DNA of 45,719 nucleotides, taken from contig CANJZQ010000017.1 of assembly GCA_947479535.1 (NCBI GenBank), positions 1-45,719 of the forward strand, read 5' to 3'. The notes under the pieces were generated by a model that was given only the letters and a program-made list of their open reading frames with translations, was not told where the DNA came from and made no database searches. The stretch comes from Oligoflexales bacterium. GTDB taxonomy: Bacteria; Bdellovibrionota_B; Oligoflexia; Oligoflexales; RGVZ01. The position numbers and the translations under genes were made by a program. The first letter of the stretch is position 1; each line of letters opens with the position of its first letter. Of this stretch, positions 9,621-17,860 are shown one piece after another.

Positions 9621-10529
9621 TTAGACTTTTTCAGCCCTGTGAACACCCAACAATCCACTGGGCTTAAACAACAGGATCAAAATCAAAATACCGAATGCGA
9701 GTGCATCGCGATATGTCGGCACCCAGTAGCCGACGAGAAATTCCTCTGCAAGACCAAGAGTGAAGGCACCGAGCACGGCTCCCGTGACATTTCCGATACC
9801 CCCAAGGACAGCCGCCACAAATGCCTTAAGGCCAGGCATGGTACCCATCAATGGATCGATCTTGGGGTAAATCAAACCAACGAGAACACCGGCTGCGCCT
9901 GCCAACGCAGAACCAAGCATGAAAGTAGCTGAAATGATCTGATTGGTTGGTATTCCCATGAGGCTAGCTAAGTCGTGGTTGAAACTGACGGCACGCATCG
10001 CCCGGCCCAGACGGGTCCTGAAAATAATATACTGCAGGACGACCATCAAAATCAGCGCCAGAACAAGAGCGACAATTTGCATCGGCTCAATGACAAGGTC
10101 GCCGTAGGACCAGTTGTAACCTTCAAGTTCCAGAATACCGGTTGGAAAAAACTGCGGATCGGATCCGAAAATAAGCTGACCTGTATATTGAAGAAAAAGC
10201 GAGACACCGACAGCAGTGATGAGCAAGTTGATTCGCGGACTTTTTCGCAGCGGACGATATGCAAGGCGTTCGATGACGAAACCAGCGGTGGCACTGGCTG
10301 CCATGGCAGCAATAAGCGCGATGATCAGGGAACCTATTCCTGGATGTTCTTCCAGGCGCAACCATCTGATTGTGTACATTCCAGTGAATGCACCCAGCAT
10401 ATAAATTTCGCCATGAGCAAAATTAATCAGCTGCAGGACCCCAAAAACCATCGTGTATCCGAGGGCAATCAGGGCGTAAATACTTCCCAATGATAACGCA
10501 TTGATGACGTGCTGAAGGAACTGGTCCAT
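9621..10529 (-). CDS. livH: Branched-chain amino acid ABC transporter permease LivH
   Basis: This is the second permease subunit, 302 residues, almost wholly hydrophobic. The N-terminal signature GSIYALIALGYTMVFGVLQL followed by INFAHGEIYMLG is diagnostic of LivH. The conserved loop DLASLMGIPTNQII and the closing region FKPSGLLG are also present. The start ATG has AGAGG at a proper distance. It lies 61 bases downstream of livK and 35 bases before livM. Confidence 0.96.
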   Translation of the reverse strand: MDQFLQHVINALSLGSIYALIALGYTMVFGVLQLINFAHGEIYMLGAFTGMYTIRWLRLEEHPGIGSLIIALIAAMAASATAGFVIERLAYRPLRKSPRINLLITAVGVSLFLQYTGQLIFGSDPQFFPTGILELEGYNWSYGDLVIEPMQIVALVLALILMVVLQYIIFRTRLGRAMRAVSFNHDLASLMGIPTNQIISATFMLGSALAGAAGVLVGLIYPKIDPLMGTMPGLKAFVAAVLGGIGNVTGAVLGAFTLGLAEEFLVGYWVPTYRDALAFGILILILLFKPSGLLGVHRAEKV

Positions 10530-10590
10530 GGTCGGCCTCTGAGTCTTGCTTGAATCGCGTCCCTAAATAACAAAAGAAACAACCGAAGCA

Positions 10591-11742
10591 TCAGCCCGGC
10601 CGAATTGTCGACTCATAGCTAAAGGAGCCATTGACCACCTTCAAGACAACCGCAGGCTTTACTGCATTCCGTTGCTGATCGATGGAAATTCGACCCGTCA
10701 CACCCTGATAATCCTTAGTTACTGCAAGAGCAGCCCGAATATCCGAGGTGGCGAGAGATTTCGCCCGTTTCATTGCATCGGCGAGAACCATCGTCGCGTC
10801 AAATCCCATCGCGGCGAGGCCGGATGGCGTGTCCTTGTATGCTTTACGGTACCGGTCGATAAAAGCTTGAACATGCGGAGACTTGTCTTCAGCCGAATAA
10901 TGGTTTGAAAAGTAGGCTCCCTCCATGGCCTTGCCACCAATTTGTAGCAGCTTTGGGGAGTCCCAACCGTCGCCGCCTAACATGGGGACCTTGATGCCGA
11001 GGCTGCGTGCCTGGCGTGCGATCAACCCCACTTCGGTGTAGTAGCCTGGGACAAAAATGGCCTCCGGTTTGGTGGCACGAATGGCTGTAAGTTGCGATTT
11101 AAAATCAATGTCGCCCGCACTGTAGCTTTGATCGAGAACAATATCGCCACCAAGCTTTTTGAAAGTCTCGGTAAAATATTTCGCAAGACCGACACTGTAG
11201 TCATTTTTTACGTCGCGAAGGATCGCAACGCGTTTAATTTTCAAATTTTCAGCAGCGAAACGGGCCATAACAAAACCCTGAAAAGGGTCGATAAAGCAGA
11301 CGCGAAAGATGTAATCTCCGATTTCCGTAACCTTTGGGTTAGTCGAAGAGGGGGAAATCATCGGAATTTTGTTTTGCTGCGCAATCGGTGCCATGGCCAA
11401 GCTCCGCGAAGACGCGACCTCTCCAATGATGGCAGTGACCTTGTCTTGCGTGATCAGGCGTGTTGTTGCGGTTGCGGCTTCTTCTGGCTTGCCTTGGTCG
11501 TCGAGCAAAATAACTTTCAGCTTCTTGCCCTGGATTCCACCGGTGGCATTGATTTCCTTGATCGCCAAGTCAACGCCCTGGTGCGTGGCCACACCAAAGG
11601 TTGCCTCCGATCCGGTGGTGGATCCCACCTCTCCGATTTTGATGAAATCATCGGCCGATTGGGCTTCAACAGTTGGCCCAACAGCCAGCGGAACAACAAC
11701 AGCAAAGCCAAGTGTGACGCGGGTTACAAGTCTCATGTTCAT
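10591..11742 (-). CDS. livK: Branched-chain amino acid ABC transporter periplasmic substrate-binding protein
   Basis: This is a periplasmic-binding protein of the Leu/Ile/Val type, 383 residues. Residues 1-28 form a Sec signal peptide with a likely cut after VEA. The mature part begins with IKIGEVGSTTGSEATFG, and QGVDLAIKEINATGGIQGKK follows, the hallmark of this family. The start ATG at 11742 has AGGAG nine bases upstream; a second ATG two codons later is less well placed. It heads the operon livK-H-M-G-F-antiporter. The exact ligand is not certain, since members of this family also bind aromatic or amide-bearing amino acids. Confidence 0.93.
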   Translation of the reverse strand: MNMRLVTRVTLGFAVVVPLAVGPTVEAQSADDFIKIGEVGSTTGSEATFGVATHQGVDLAIKEINATGGIQGKKLKVILLDDQGKPEEAATATTRLITQDKVTAIIGEVASSRSLAMAPIAQQNKIPMISPSSTNPKVTEIGDYIFRVCFIDPFQGFVMARFAAENLKIKRVAILRDVKNDYSVGLAKYFTETFKKLGGDIVLDQSYSAGDIDFKSQLTAIRATKPEAIFVPGYYTEVGLIARQARSLGIKVPMLGGDGWDSPKLLQIGGKAMEGAYFSNHYSAEDKSPHVQAFIDRYRKAYKDTPSGLAAMGFDATMVLADAMKRAKSLATSDIRAALAVTKDYQGVTGRISIDQQRNAVKPAVVLKVVNGSFSYESTIRPG

Positions 11743-11977
11743 TTTTCTGGGCTCCTGCCGGGAATCCTTAAAAAATCACTTCTGCCCACTAAAAGGGCAA
11801 CCTACCGAAATCATTGGCTGACGTTAGCATGCAAGCCTCGGGGATGACAACGAAAGCTTAATTTGTTTGTATTCTAATAGAATTCTGCTAACCTGCGTTT
11901 TGATAAGGCGGTTTTGGTCCCAACTACCCGTTGAAGCCAAAGCCAAAAAAACGACCTCGTATTTTGTTAGGTGAACC
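11743..11977. promoter_or_regulatory. Divergent control region between livK and the RRM gene
   Basis: These 235 bases must hold the promoter of the liv operon (leftward) and that of the RRM gene (rightward). A perfect 6-1-6 inverted repeat, ATTCTA-a-TAGAAT, lies at 11871-11883 and could be an operator. No convincing -35/-10 pair stands out on either strand. Confidence 0.35.
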
Positions 11978-12280
11978 GTGGGCAAGAAACTTTATGTAGG
12001 CAATCTCCCGTACCGTACGACCGATGGCGATCTTCATCAGCTGTTCTCGCAAGCTGGCGTCGTTGACTCGGCAAAAGTAATCAGTGATCGCGAGACTGGC
12101 CGCAGCAAAGGCTTCGGTTTCATCGAAATGGCGAACGACTCTGACGCTGACGAAGCAGTTCGTCGCTTCAATGGCGCGGACATGGATGGGCGCAAGCTCA
12201 ACGTGAACGAAGCTCGCCCACAGGCACCGCGCGAAAGCCGTGGCTTTGACCGCGCTCCGCGGAACCACCACGACTACTAA
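11978..12280 (+). CDS. Small RNA-binding protein with a single RRM domain
   Basis: This 100-residue protein is one RNA-recognition motif plus a short tail. RNP2 is KLYVGNLPY at residues 4-12 and RNP1 is RSKGFGFIEM near residue 42. Both carry the exposed aromatic residues that stack on RNA bases. The tail is rich in Arg, Pro and His, as in bacterial and cyanobacterial Rbp proteins, which are often cold- or stress-induced. The start is a GTG with AGGTG just upstream. A strong terminator follows, so it is probably a single-gene transcript. The RNA targets are unknown. Confidence 0.93.
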   Translation: MGKKLYVGNLPYRTTDGDLHQLFSQAGVVDSAKVISDRETGRSKGFGFIEMANDSDADEAVRRFNGADMDGRKLNVNEARPQAPRESRGFDRAPRNHHDY

Positions 12281-12300
12281 GTCGGGCTGACTCCACATTT

Positions 12301-12338
12301 AAAGACCCGCACCCGCAAGGGCTGCGGGTCTTTTTTTT
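12301..12338 (+). terminator. Rho-independent terminator after the RRM gene
   Basis: An 11-bp perfect stem (AAAGACCCGCA pairing with TGCGGGTCTTT) with an 11-base loop runs into eight T residues, 20 bases after the stop codon. Confidence 0.93.
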
Positions 12339-12380
12339 GCAAGTGGTCCACCGCAGCTTCAGTCGCTTGGGGAGGACTCC

Positions 12381-13037
12381 TTGATTTTTATTGATCGTAA
12401 CGATGCCGGAAGCCGCCTCGGCCATCGGCTGAAAAAATTAGCCGTCACCAAGCCCGTACTGGTTTCCATTCCACGCGGAGGGATCCCTGTTGCAGCAGCT
12501 GCCGCTAGAGTTACAGGATGGCCCATGGCCGTTTTTGTCGCACGAAAGCTGCGCTCTCCAAATCAACCAGAACTTGCGTTTGGAGCGGTAACGGAAAGTG
12601 GTCCAGCTTTTCTCAATGCCTCAATCGTGGAAAGCATCGGGCTTACAAAAGAGGACCGCGATGAGGAAATAGCCCGTCAAAGAGCTGAATGTGCACGCAG
12701 GCGGATCCTTTTCTCAGATTGCCAATTGTCAGCGGACGATCCCGATACCACTCCCATTCTGATCGACGACGGGATTGCAACTGGTGCGACAGCCATCGCT
12801 GCGCTGCGCTCCCTAAGGAGTTTAGGGTTCCATCGTGTGCTGTGCGCAGTTCCAGTATGCTCGCGGGACGGTGCCGCCAGCATTGAAGCCGAATGTGACG
12901 GCCTCGTTACATTAGACCAACCCGGGGGATTTATGGGTGTGGGACAGTTTTATATCCATTTCCCGCAACTTGACGATCTTGAAGCGCAATCGATTTGCCG
13001 GAGGGCAATTAGTGATTCCAAAGCGATCGAGCAGTAG
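12381..13037 (+). CDS. Phosphoribosyltransferase-family protein
   Basis: This is a 218-residue type I phosphoribosyltransferase homologue. The PRPP-binding loop is ILIDDGIATGATAIAAL near residue 130. The N-terminal PRGGIPVAAAAA motif and KLRSPNQPELAFGAV mark the subfamily often found in stress or environmental islands, sometimes fused to a hydrolase; its true substrate is unknown. The start is a TTG with GGGGAGG seven bases upstream. It lies between the RRM terminator and a small membrane-protein gene. Confidence 0.88.
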   Translation: MIFIDRNDAGSRLGHRLKKLAVTKPVLVSIPRGGIPVAAAAARVTGWPMAVFVARKLRSPNQPELAFGAVTESGPAFLNASIVESIGLTKEDRDEEIARQRAECARRRILFSDCQLSADDPDTTPILIDDGIATGATAIAALRSLRSLGFHRVLCAVPVCSRDGAASIEAECDGLVTLDQPGGFMGVGQFYIHFPQLDDLEAQSICRRAISDSKAIEQ

Positions 13038-13072
13038 TAGTATTATTGGATTCTAGCAGTTAGGAGCCTCTG

Positions 13073-13648
13073 ATGAATGCTGCCCACTTCCACCTCGTCA
13101 TCAATCATTTCCCCGTCGTGCTTGTTCTGGCTTCAGCAGCGATCGGCATTCACGGTCTGCTCCGCAAGTCCAAAGAGGTCCAAAACATCGCACTGTCACT
13201 TTCAGTCGTCGCATCCTTGGCGGCCTTGGCAACCTATTTTTCCGGCGAACCAGCAGCCGATTTTTTGGAGAACGCCGCAATCGTCAACGACACGCACATT
13301 GAAGAGCACGAAGAGGCTGCAGATAAGGCCGTTATTGTCACAACGGTCAGCGGCCTTGCCGCTGCTGCAGCTTTTTTCCTCGCATCCCGTAAATCGCCCA
13401 TGGCCAATCGCGCTTACATTGCGGCCACAGGACTAACCATTGCTTCTTCGGCCATCCTTGGCTGGACCGGCGCGAAGGGCGGCGTGATCCGTCATCCTGA
13501 GGTTGCGGAACTAATGACTGGGAGAGCCGATGGGTACCGCCCCCTCCCCACCAGCGAAGGAGCTGGCAGCGACCTGGAAGAATCTAGTGATCAGGACATC
13601 GACACTGAATTCGAGACCAACCCAAACCGCACGGAGAGCCGTCCCTGA
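13073..13648 (+). CDS. Small membrane protein with N-terminal His motif (DUF2231-like)
   Basis: This 191-residue protein has four hydrophobic segments (about residues 12-28, 40-57, 86-103 and 112-130) and an acidic hydrophilic tail. The opening NAAHFHLVINHFPVVL, with several His residues at the membrane face, is like that of predicted membrane proteins near DUF2231, which may bind haem or a metal; that role is inference. A conserved-looking EEHEEAADKA stretch lies in the central loop. The ATG has TAGGAG at a good distance. It is 35 bases after the phosphoribosyltransferase gene and probably in the same operon. Confidence 0.75.
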   Translation: MNAAHFHLVINHFPVVLVLASAAIGIHGLLRKSKEVQNIALSLSVVASLAALATYFSGEPAADFLENAAIVNDTHIEEHEEAADKAVIVTTVSGLAAAAAFFLASRKSPMANRAYIAATGLTIASSAILGWTGAKGGVIRHPEVAELMTGRADGYRPLPTSEGAGSDLEESSDQDIDTEFETNPNRTESRP

Positions 13649-13725
13649 CAAAGGAGGAACTGGCACTTCCCTTGCTAGTCTGACGGTAACGGTCCGTCCG
13701 GCAATTGGCCTAGTAGGGGGTATTT

Positions 13726-14250
13726 GTGACAGCAAAGGACAACTCGACACTACACGTCACAGTATGGTTGGACCGTCATAGCGCGGTTATGGGGATCGAG
13801 GAGCGAAGCATCGCATTTCCCGACGATCCTCCGAAAAAAACCATCGAGAGATTTACTTCAAATATCGAACGTCGTTGCAGCTCGACCGGTGGACGGCATG
13901 GTCACATGGCCTTCCAGCACCTCACGGTCCAGCCGGCCATCAAAGCAGAGCGCAGAAGAGAACACGAATCCATTGCGTTCATGCGAGAAATTATCGCCCA
14001 CATTGAAAAAAACCCACAGCATCGGATCATTACCAGCCTGCAAATTTACGGGCCCGGAGAAGCAAAAAAAATGCTGGCGTCCCAAATCAAACTTAGACAT
14101 CCGGAATGGCCGACGCCGGAACTTAGCGCAACGGGCAGCAGGCTTACTGAAGCGCAGAAGCTCGCCCATTTTGAGAGCACACATCGCAAAGACATGGAAA
14201 ATCGAAAAAATAGAACCAGCGAAACCGCTGCCAGGCGGTTTAAGGCGTAG
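13726..14250 (+). CDS. Small protein resembling bacterial release-factor-like (baeRF) domains
   Basis: This 174-residue protein has no signal or membrane segment. HVTVWLDRHSAVM near the N-terminus and IYGPGEAKKML near residue 105 resemble the paired motifs of the bacterial archaeo-eukaryotic release factor domain (eRF1 domain 3-like), which is annotated as a translational machinery protein in some genomes. The C-terminal third is highly charged and helical. The start is a GTG preceded by AGGGGGT. It lies 77 bases after the membrane-protein gene and probably belongs to the same module. The family call is tentative. Confidence 0.6.
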   Translation: MTAKDNSTLHVTVWLDRHSAVMGIEERSIAFPDDPPKKTIERFTSNIERRCSSTGGRHGHMAFQHLTVQPAIKAERRREHESIAFMREIIAHIEKNPQHRIITSLQIYGPGEAKKMLASQIKLRHPEWPTPELSATGSRLTEAQKLAHFESTHRKDMENRKNRTSETAARRFKA

Positions 14251-14330
14251 CGAGGGCCCAGCAGCCGTCCCGTGGCCGGTAAAAAAGGTTGGGCCAAAGG
14301 GTCTCGTTCAGGGGGTATTCGGCCCAAAAC

Positions 14331-14377
14331 AATAATAATTTATATAATTATTATTATTGCATTATTTTTAATATAAT
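14331..14377 (+). promoter_or_regulatory. AT-rich promoter region of the four-cysteine protein gene
   Basis: A perfect 10-bp inverted repeat (AATAATAATT, loop TATAT, AATTATTATT) at 14331-14355 is followed by a TATAAT box at 14372-14377. No good -35 is present. Transcription from this box would start near 14385, so the ATG at 14417 would be the first usable start. The run is far more AT-rich than its surroundings. Confidence 0.45.
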
Positions 14378-14416
14378 TGTATGAATCCGTATCATCAAAA
14401 CCGGGAGTTCCCATCG

Positions 14417-15163
14417 ATGAACATTAAAATCGCATATTCCGTTGCGTGCGTCGCATTGATCTCCGCTGTTGCGCAGGCCAAGCCTAGCAACTCCCGCTAC
14501 GCATTACCTGAGCTGGTTGCAGTGGATGCGGTGGACCTTTTTGTCCCAAACGGCTTCGATTCCAACGACGAAATTGTAGTGGTTTTGGATGGTTACCTGC
14601 CAAACAGTTGCTACCGTTTGACCAGACCAGAAATCGAAATCGACCAACCCATGCACACGATCAAAATAACCCAAATGGCTCGGCGGTTCCCAGGACCGTG
14701 CATTGTGCCACTTGTACCGTTCACCAATGTCATACACGTCGGGGCGCTTGAACCAGGCAGCTATCAGGTATCTACCAACAAGGGAATGCTGCTTAAAAAC
14801 CTGAGCGTTGAACTCGATCCGGGTACCGGTACCTACGGTCCAGACGACTTCCTTTACGCTCCCGTTGATTCCGTTTCTGTGTCTAAAACATCTGACGGAC
14901 GGTTCGAGGCGAAGATAAACGGCCGTTTCACCAACGACTGCATGGAATTCGGAGACGTGCGCCTTATTCACAAAGGACGCGTGATCGAACTGCTGCCGGT
15001 TCTGAAAGATTATTCAGACGCCGACTGCCAACCAACGGAAAAGACGTTCACCAGAAGCGTCCGTCTTCCTGAGGACCTTCTGGTCGGGAGAAATCTAGTC
15101 CATGTCCGCAGTCTAAACGGCAGCTCCATAAACGCCGTTTTCTCAGTCCCGTCAGCCAATTAA
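14417..15163 (+). CDS. Secreted four-cysteine protein of unknown family (paralogue 1)
   Basis: This 248-residue protein starts with a Sec signal peptide ending in VAQA, so it is periplasmic or exported. I chose the ATG at 14417 over 14381 because GGGAG lies nine bases before it and because the earlier ATG overlaps the -10 box. The mature part has four Cys residues in the contexts LDGYLPNSCYRL, GPCIVPLVPF, TNDCMEFG and DADCQ. It closes with LVHVRSLNGSSINAVFSV. The protein at 31077-31829 shares all four Cys contexts and the closing motif, so the two are clear paralogues, probably with two disulfides each. I do not recognise the family. It faces the c-type haem protein gene. Confidence 0.88.
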   Translation: MNIKIAYSVACVALISAVAQAKPSNSRYALPELVAVDAVDLFVPNGFDSNDEIVVVLDGYLPNSCYRLTRPEIEIDQPMHTIKITQMARRFPGPCIVPLVPFTNVIHVGALEPGSYQVSTNKGMLLKNLSVELDPGTGTYGPDDFLYAPVDSVSVSKTSDGRFEAKINGRFTNDCMEFGDVRLIHKGRVIELLPVLKDYSDADCQPTEKTFTRSVRLPEDLLVGRNLVHVRSLNGSSINAVFSVPSAN

Positions 15164-15185
15164 ATCGACGGGTTTCTCATCTGAC

Positions 15186-15219
15186 CTGATGAAGCGAACT
15201 TCAGCGCTTCATCAGTTTT
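15186..15219. terminator. Hairpin between converging genes
   Basis: An 11-bp perfect stem (CTGATGAAGCG / CGCTTCATCAG) with an eight-base loop is followed by TTTT on the plus strand. It lies 22 bases after the four-cysteine gene and also covers the stop codon of the minus-strand haem-protein gene. It probably terminates the plus-strand transcript. Confidence 0.7.
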
Positions 15220-16397
15220 CGCAGATCATCCAGTGTCTTTTGCATGTCCTCCGGAACATTCGTTCCCGAAGAACCTGAAAACTCAACTAAAACCTGCTCT
15301 TCAAGAAAGGCAAAAGCCTTATCCGCATATTTGGAATGCGGCGCAGAACGGACTGCCGTCTCAAGGTAAAATTCGGTCTGCGAAAGCCAGTACGATCGTC
15401 CGATCATCGACTCCGTCACGCCCAATAAATAATAGGCTTCCGCAAGATCGGGGCGCGAGGTCTGCCCAATGGCCTGCGAGGGAATTTTTCCCAGGGCAGC
15501 AGCCCCATGGTCATTTTTTTGAATGTAGGTATTCAGCAGGCGTGAGGCATAAATAAAGTCGACCAATCTACCCCGGTCCATCGGAAACTCACTCGCACGT
15601 TGCGCATCTGCGATTAGTTTTCGCGCCGACGAAAGTTCAAAACCAGCTTTATCGCGACGTTTGGCAAGTTGGCGGAGGGACGCAATCCATTGCGATAACT
15701 GTAGCGAGGCAAACTTTGGCAAATCTGGACGTTTCAGCATGGACTCGAGCACCGGAATTGGCCTGGCAACGTCCTGCTTTACTCGAATGCACACCTTAAG
15801 ATAGTCAACAAAGCCATCCATCATGACAATTTCAGACGTCCGGCTCCCGGATGATTTGAAAAGTTCTTCGTACGTTTGAAGCGCAGCGTCGAACTGGCGG
15901 GTGGCCATTTGCAGTTGGGCGCGCTCCATCAAAGGCAGGTTGGCAACTTTCACATCTTTAAAAAACACATCGGCCGCTGGAAACACCTTGGCCTCTGGCA
16001 AACGGGAATGGCATGCGATGCAATTTTCCGTAAGGTTATGTAGTAAATAACGAGACTCACCGTAACTGCCACGAGCGTACCACCGGTGTATGTCACGAGC
16101 ATCCTTGGCCAGTGATCCTGCGATGAAGGCAAATGTCCGGTCATTGCCGGTGGCATGGGATTCGAGGCTTTGTGACTCATCACTAAGGTCCTTGAGCTTG
16201 GCAAGGACCATTTCCCGGTTCGCGGGCTTCTCATACTCAGCACCATTCAAACTCAAGGGCAACACCGACACCAATGCCCCGAAAATTTTATCCATTCTGG
16301 CGCGGGTTTGATCGGGATTTGCTGCGTGAACACTCCCGCTCAAAAACACAATCCCGGCTGCTGTAACGAGTGATCTATACGCCACGGATACCTTCAT
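15201..16397 (-). CDS. Secreted single-haem c-type protein with helical repeats
   Basis: This 398-residue exported protein has a signal peptide ending in SVHA (about residue 25). A single c-type haem site, C126-I-A-C129-H, lies in LTENCIACHSRLP. After it comes a helical region, from about residue 150 to the end, with TPR-like periodicity (MERAQLQMATRQFDAALQTY and later YYLLGVTESMIG). The N-terminal 100 residues contain the helical pattern of cytochrome-like proteins. It may be a periplasmic electron carrier or haem-bearing scaffold; no partner reductase or oxidase is nearby. The start ATG has GGAGGG close upstream. It converges on the four-cysteine gene and overlaps its terminator hairpin. 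Confidence 0.85.
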   Translation of the reverse strand: MKVSVAYRSLVTAAGIVFLSGSVHAANPDQTRARMDKIFGALVSVLPLSLNGAEYEKPANREMVLAKLKDLSDESQSLESHATGNDRTFAFIAGSLAKDARDIHRWYARGSYGESRYLLHNLTENCIACHSRLPEAKVFPAADVFFKDVKVANLPLMERAQLQMATRQFDAALQTYEELFKSSGSRTSEIVMMDGFVDYLKVCIRVKQDVARPIPVLESMLKRPDLPKFASLQLSQWIASLRQLAKRRDKAGFELSSARKLIADAQRASEFPMDRGRLVDFIYASRLLNTYIQKNDHGAAALGKIPSQAIGQTSRPDLAEAYYLLGVTESMIGRSYWLSQTEFYLETAVRSAPHSKYADKAFAFLEEQVLVEFSGSSGTNVPEDMQKTLDDLRKLMKR

Positions 16398-16490
16398 GCT
16401 CGACCCTCCTGTTTTGCTAGTGTTTACTATGGTACATGGAAGCTGCGACGTAAAGTTCCGTCGCCATGCCTGTCAATGAACGGATGTGCC

Positions 16491-17846
16491 ATGGACCGTG
16501 CAAGACACAAAACAATCGCCCCAGAAGCGGCAATCAACCTCATCCAGAGTGGGCAAAATATTGTCGCGGCCCATGCTGCCTGTGAACCACGACATTTTTA
16601 TAAATTATTAGGAAACCGCGCCCGAGAAATCCGCGACACGAGGATTTTCTGCGCCAATCCAAGCCAGGCATACCCGTGTTTTGTCGACCCGGAACTCGAC
16701 GGGCATATTCAGATCGAGGCCATGTTTCTGAGCACACATGTGCGTCAAAACGGCAACTGGAAGCATGTTCATTATGTGCCGAATCACATGTCACGCTGGG
16801 CTCACCATATCCTGACAACGGCGAGCATGCCACCCGCTGCGCGAAAAGCTGCTTACTGGATTGATCGAACTCGAGTCCCCGTCGTCGACAAGCCTGTCGA
16901 CGTATTCTGGGGCAGTTGTTCCCTGCCAGATGAACGAGGGTTCGTCAGCCTTGGTTTAAATGCCTGCTACGAGCCTGAGATTCTGCGCAGAGCCAAGTGC
17001 GTCATTCTGGAAGCAAACCCCGCAATGCCAGTGACGTACGGCGCGACGACCGTACATCTCGATGAGATTGATTATCTGATTCATCAGGACCTGCCCCTGC
17101 CCGTGATTTCCTGCCCAACACCAGGCCCCGAAGAGGAAAAGATCGGGTCTTATGTGGCAGAACTTGTGCCCGATGGTGCCACCATCCAACTCGGAATTGG
17201 GGCAATCCCCAATGCAGTTGGCAGATCTCTAATCGGTCGCAAGGACCTCGGTGTCCACACAGAGATGATTAACGATGCAATCATGCAACTCTATGAAGCT
17301 GGTGCGATCAATGGCAGCCGAAAAACCATGTGGCAGGGCAAGATCATCGGGGGATTTGTCTACGGAAGCGAACGGTTGTACCGGTTTGTCGACCGCAATC
17401 CTGCCATAGAACTACATCCAACCTCGATCATCAACGACCCTGTCAGAATCGCACGTAATTACCGGATGACATCCATCAATTCAGCCATTGAAGTCGACCT
17501 TACCGGCCAAGTCTGTTCAGAGTCGGTTGGCCATCGTCCCATCAGTGGAGTCGGGGGAGCGACCGACACCCACAGCGGCGCCCAGAGGTCCCAAGCCGGT
17601 AGAGGAATCATCGCCCTGCGTTCGACGACCAAAGATGGCAAGTTGTCAAAAATCGTTCATTCTTTGGCACCAGGGGCCAAAGTCAGCGTTACCCGCAACG
17701 ACATTGATACCGTCGTTACAGAATATGGAATTGCCGAACTGGCGGGAAAAAATGTCGCCGAAAGGGTCCGGGCGATGGTAGCCCTCGCGCATCCGAAGTT
17801 TCGTGAAGGACTACTCCACGCGGCACGCAGCGAGGGTTACTTGTGA
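16491..17846 (+). CDS. Acetyl-CoA hydrolase/transferase family protein (4-hydroxybutyrate CoA-transferase-like)
   Basis: This is a cytoplasmic CoA transferase or hydrolase of about 451 residues. Typical landmarks are WGSCSLPDERGFVSLG, IQLGIGAIPNAVG, LGVHTEMINDAIMQLYEAG and DLTGQVCSESVG followed by SGVGGATD. The Glu of HTEM (residue 258 from this start) is the likely catalytic residue that forms the glutamyl-CoA thioester, by analogy with 4-hydroxybutyrate CoA-transferase. The closing segment TEYGIAELAGKNVAERVRAM is also family-typical. An ATG at 16476 is possible, but the ATG at 16491 has a somewhat better upstream purine run. The acyl substrate is uncertain: acetate, butyrate or propionate are all plausible given ETF and IcmF in the window. 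Confidence 0.9.
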   Translation: MDRARHKTIAPEAAINLIQSGQNIVAAHAACEPRHFYKLLGNRAREIRDTRIFCANPSQAYPCFVDPELDGHIQIEAMFLSTHVRQNGNWKHVHYVPNHMSRWAHHILTTASMPPAARKAAYWIDRTRVPVVDKPVDVFWGSCSLPDERGFVSLGLNACYEPEILRRAKCVILEANPAMPVTYGATTVHLDEIDYLIHQDLPLPVISCPTPGPEEEKIGSYVAELVPDGATIQLGIGAIPNAVGRSLIGRKDLGVHTEMINDAIMQLYEAGAINGSRKTMWQGKIIGGFVYGSERLYRFVDRNPAIELHPTSIINDPVRIARNYRMTSINSAIEVDLTGQVCSESVGHRPISGVGGATDTHSGAQRSQAGRGIIALRSTTKDGKLSKIVHSLAPGAKVSVTRNDIDTVVTEYGIAELAGKNVAERVRAMVALAHPKFREGLLHAARSEGYL

Positions 17847-17860
17847 TTAGAAAAATCGTT

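Noticed and set aside
11783..11799. Short hairpin (TGCCC/GGGCA) in the livK leader
   Set aside because: A 5-bp stem is too weak to call an attenuator or terminator.
11092..11847. 251-codon open frame on the plus strand opposite livK
   Set aside because: Fully antisense to a clear livK gene and without a recognisable protein pattern; a shadow of the coding strand.
16451..16474. TAAAGTTC resembling a sigma-28 -35 element before the CoA-transferase gene
   Set aside because: No GCCGAT-like -10 at the required 11-base spacing.
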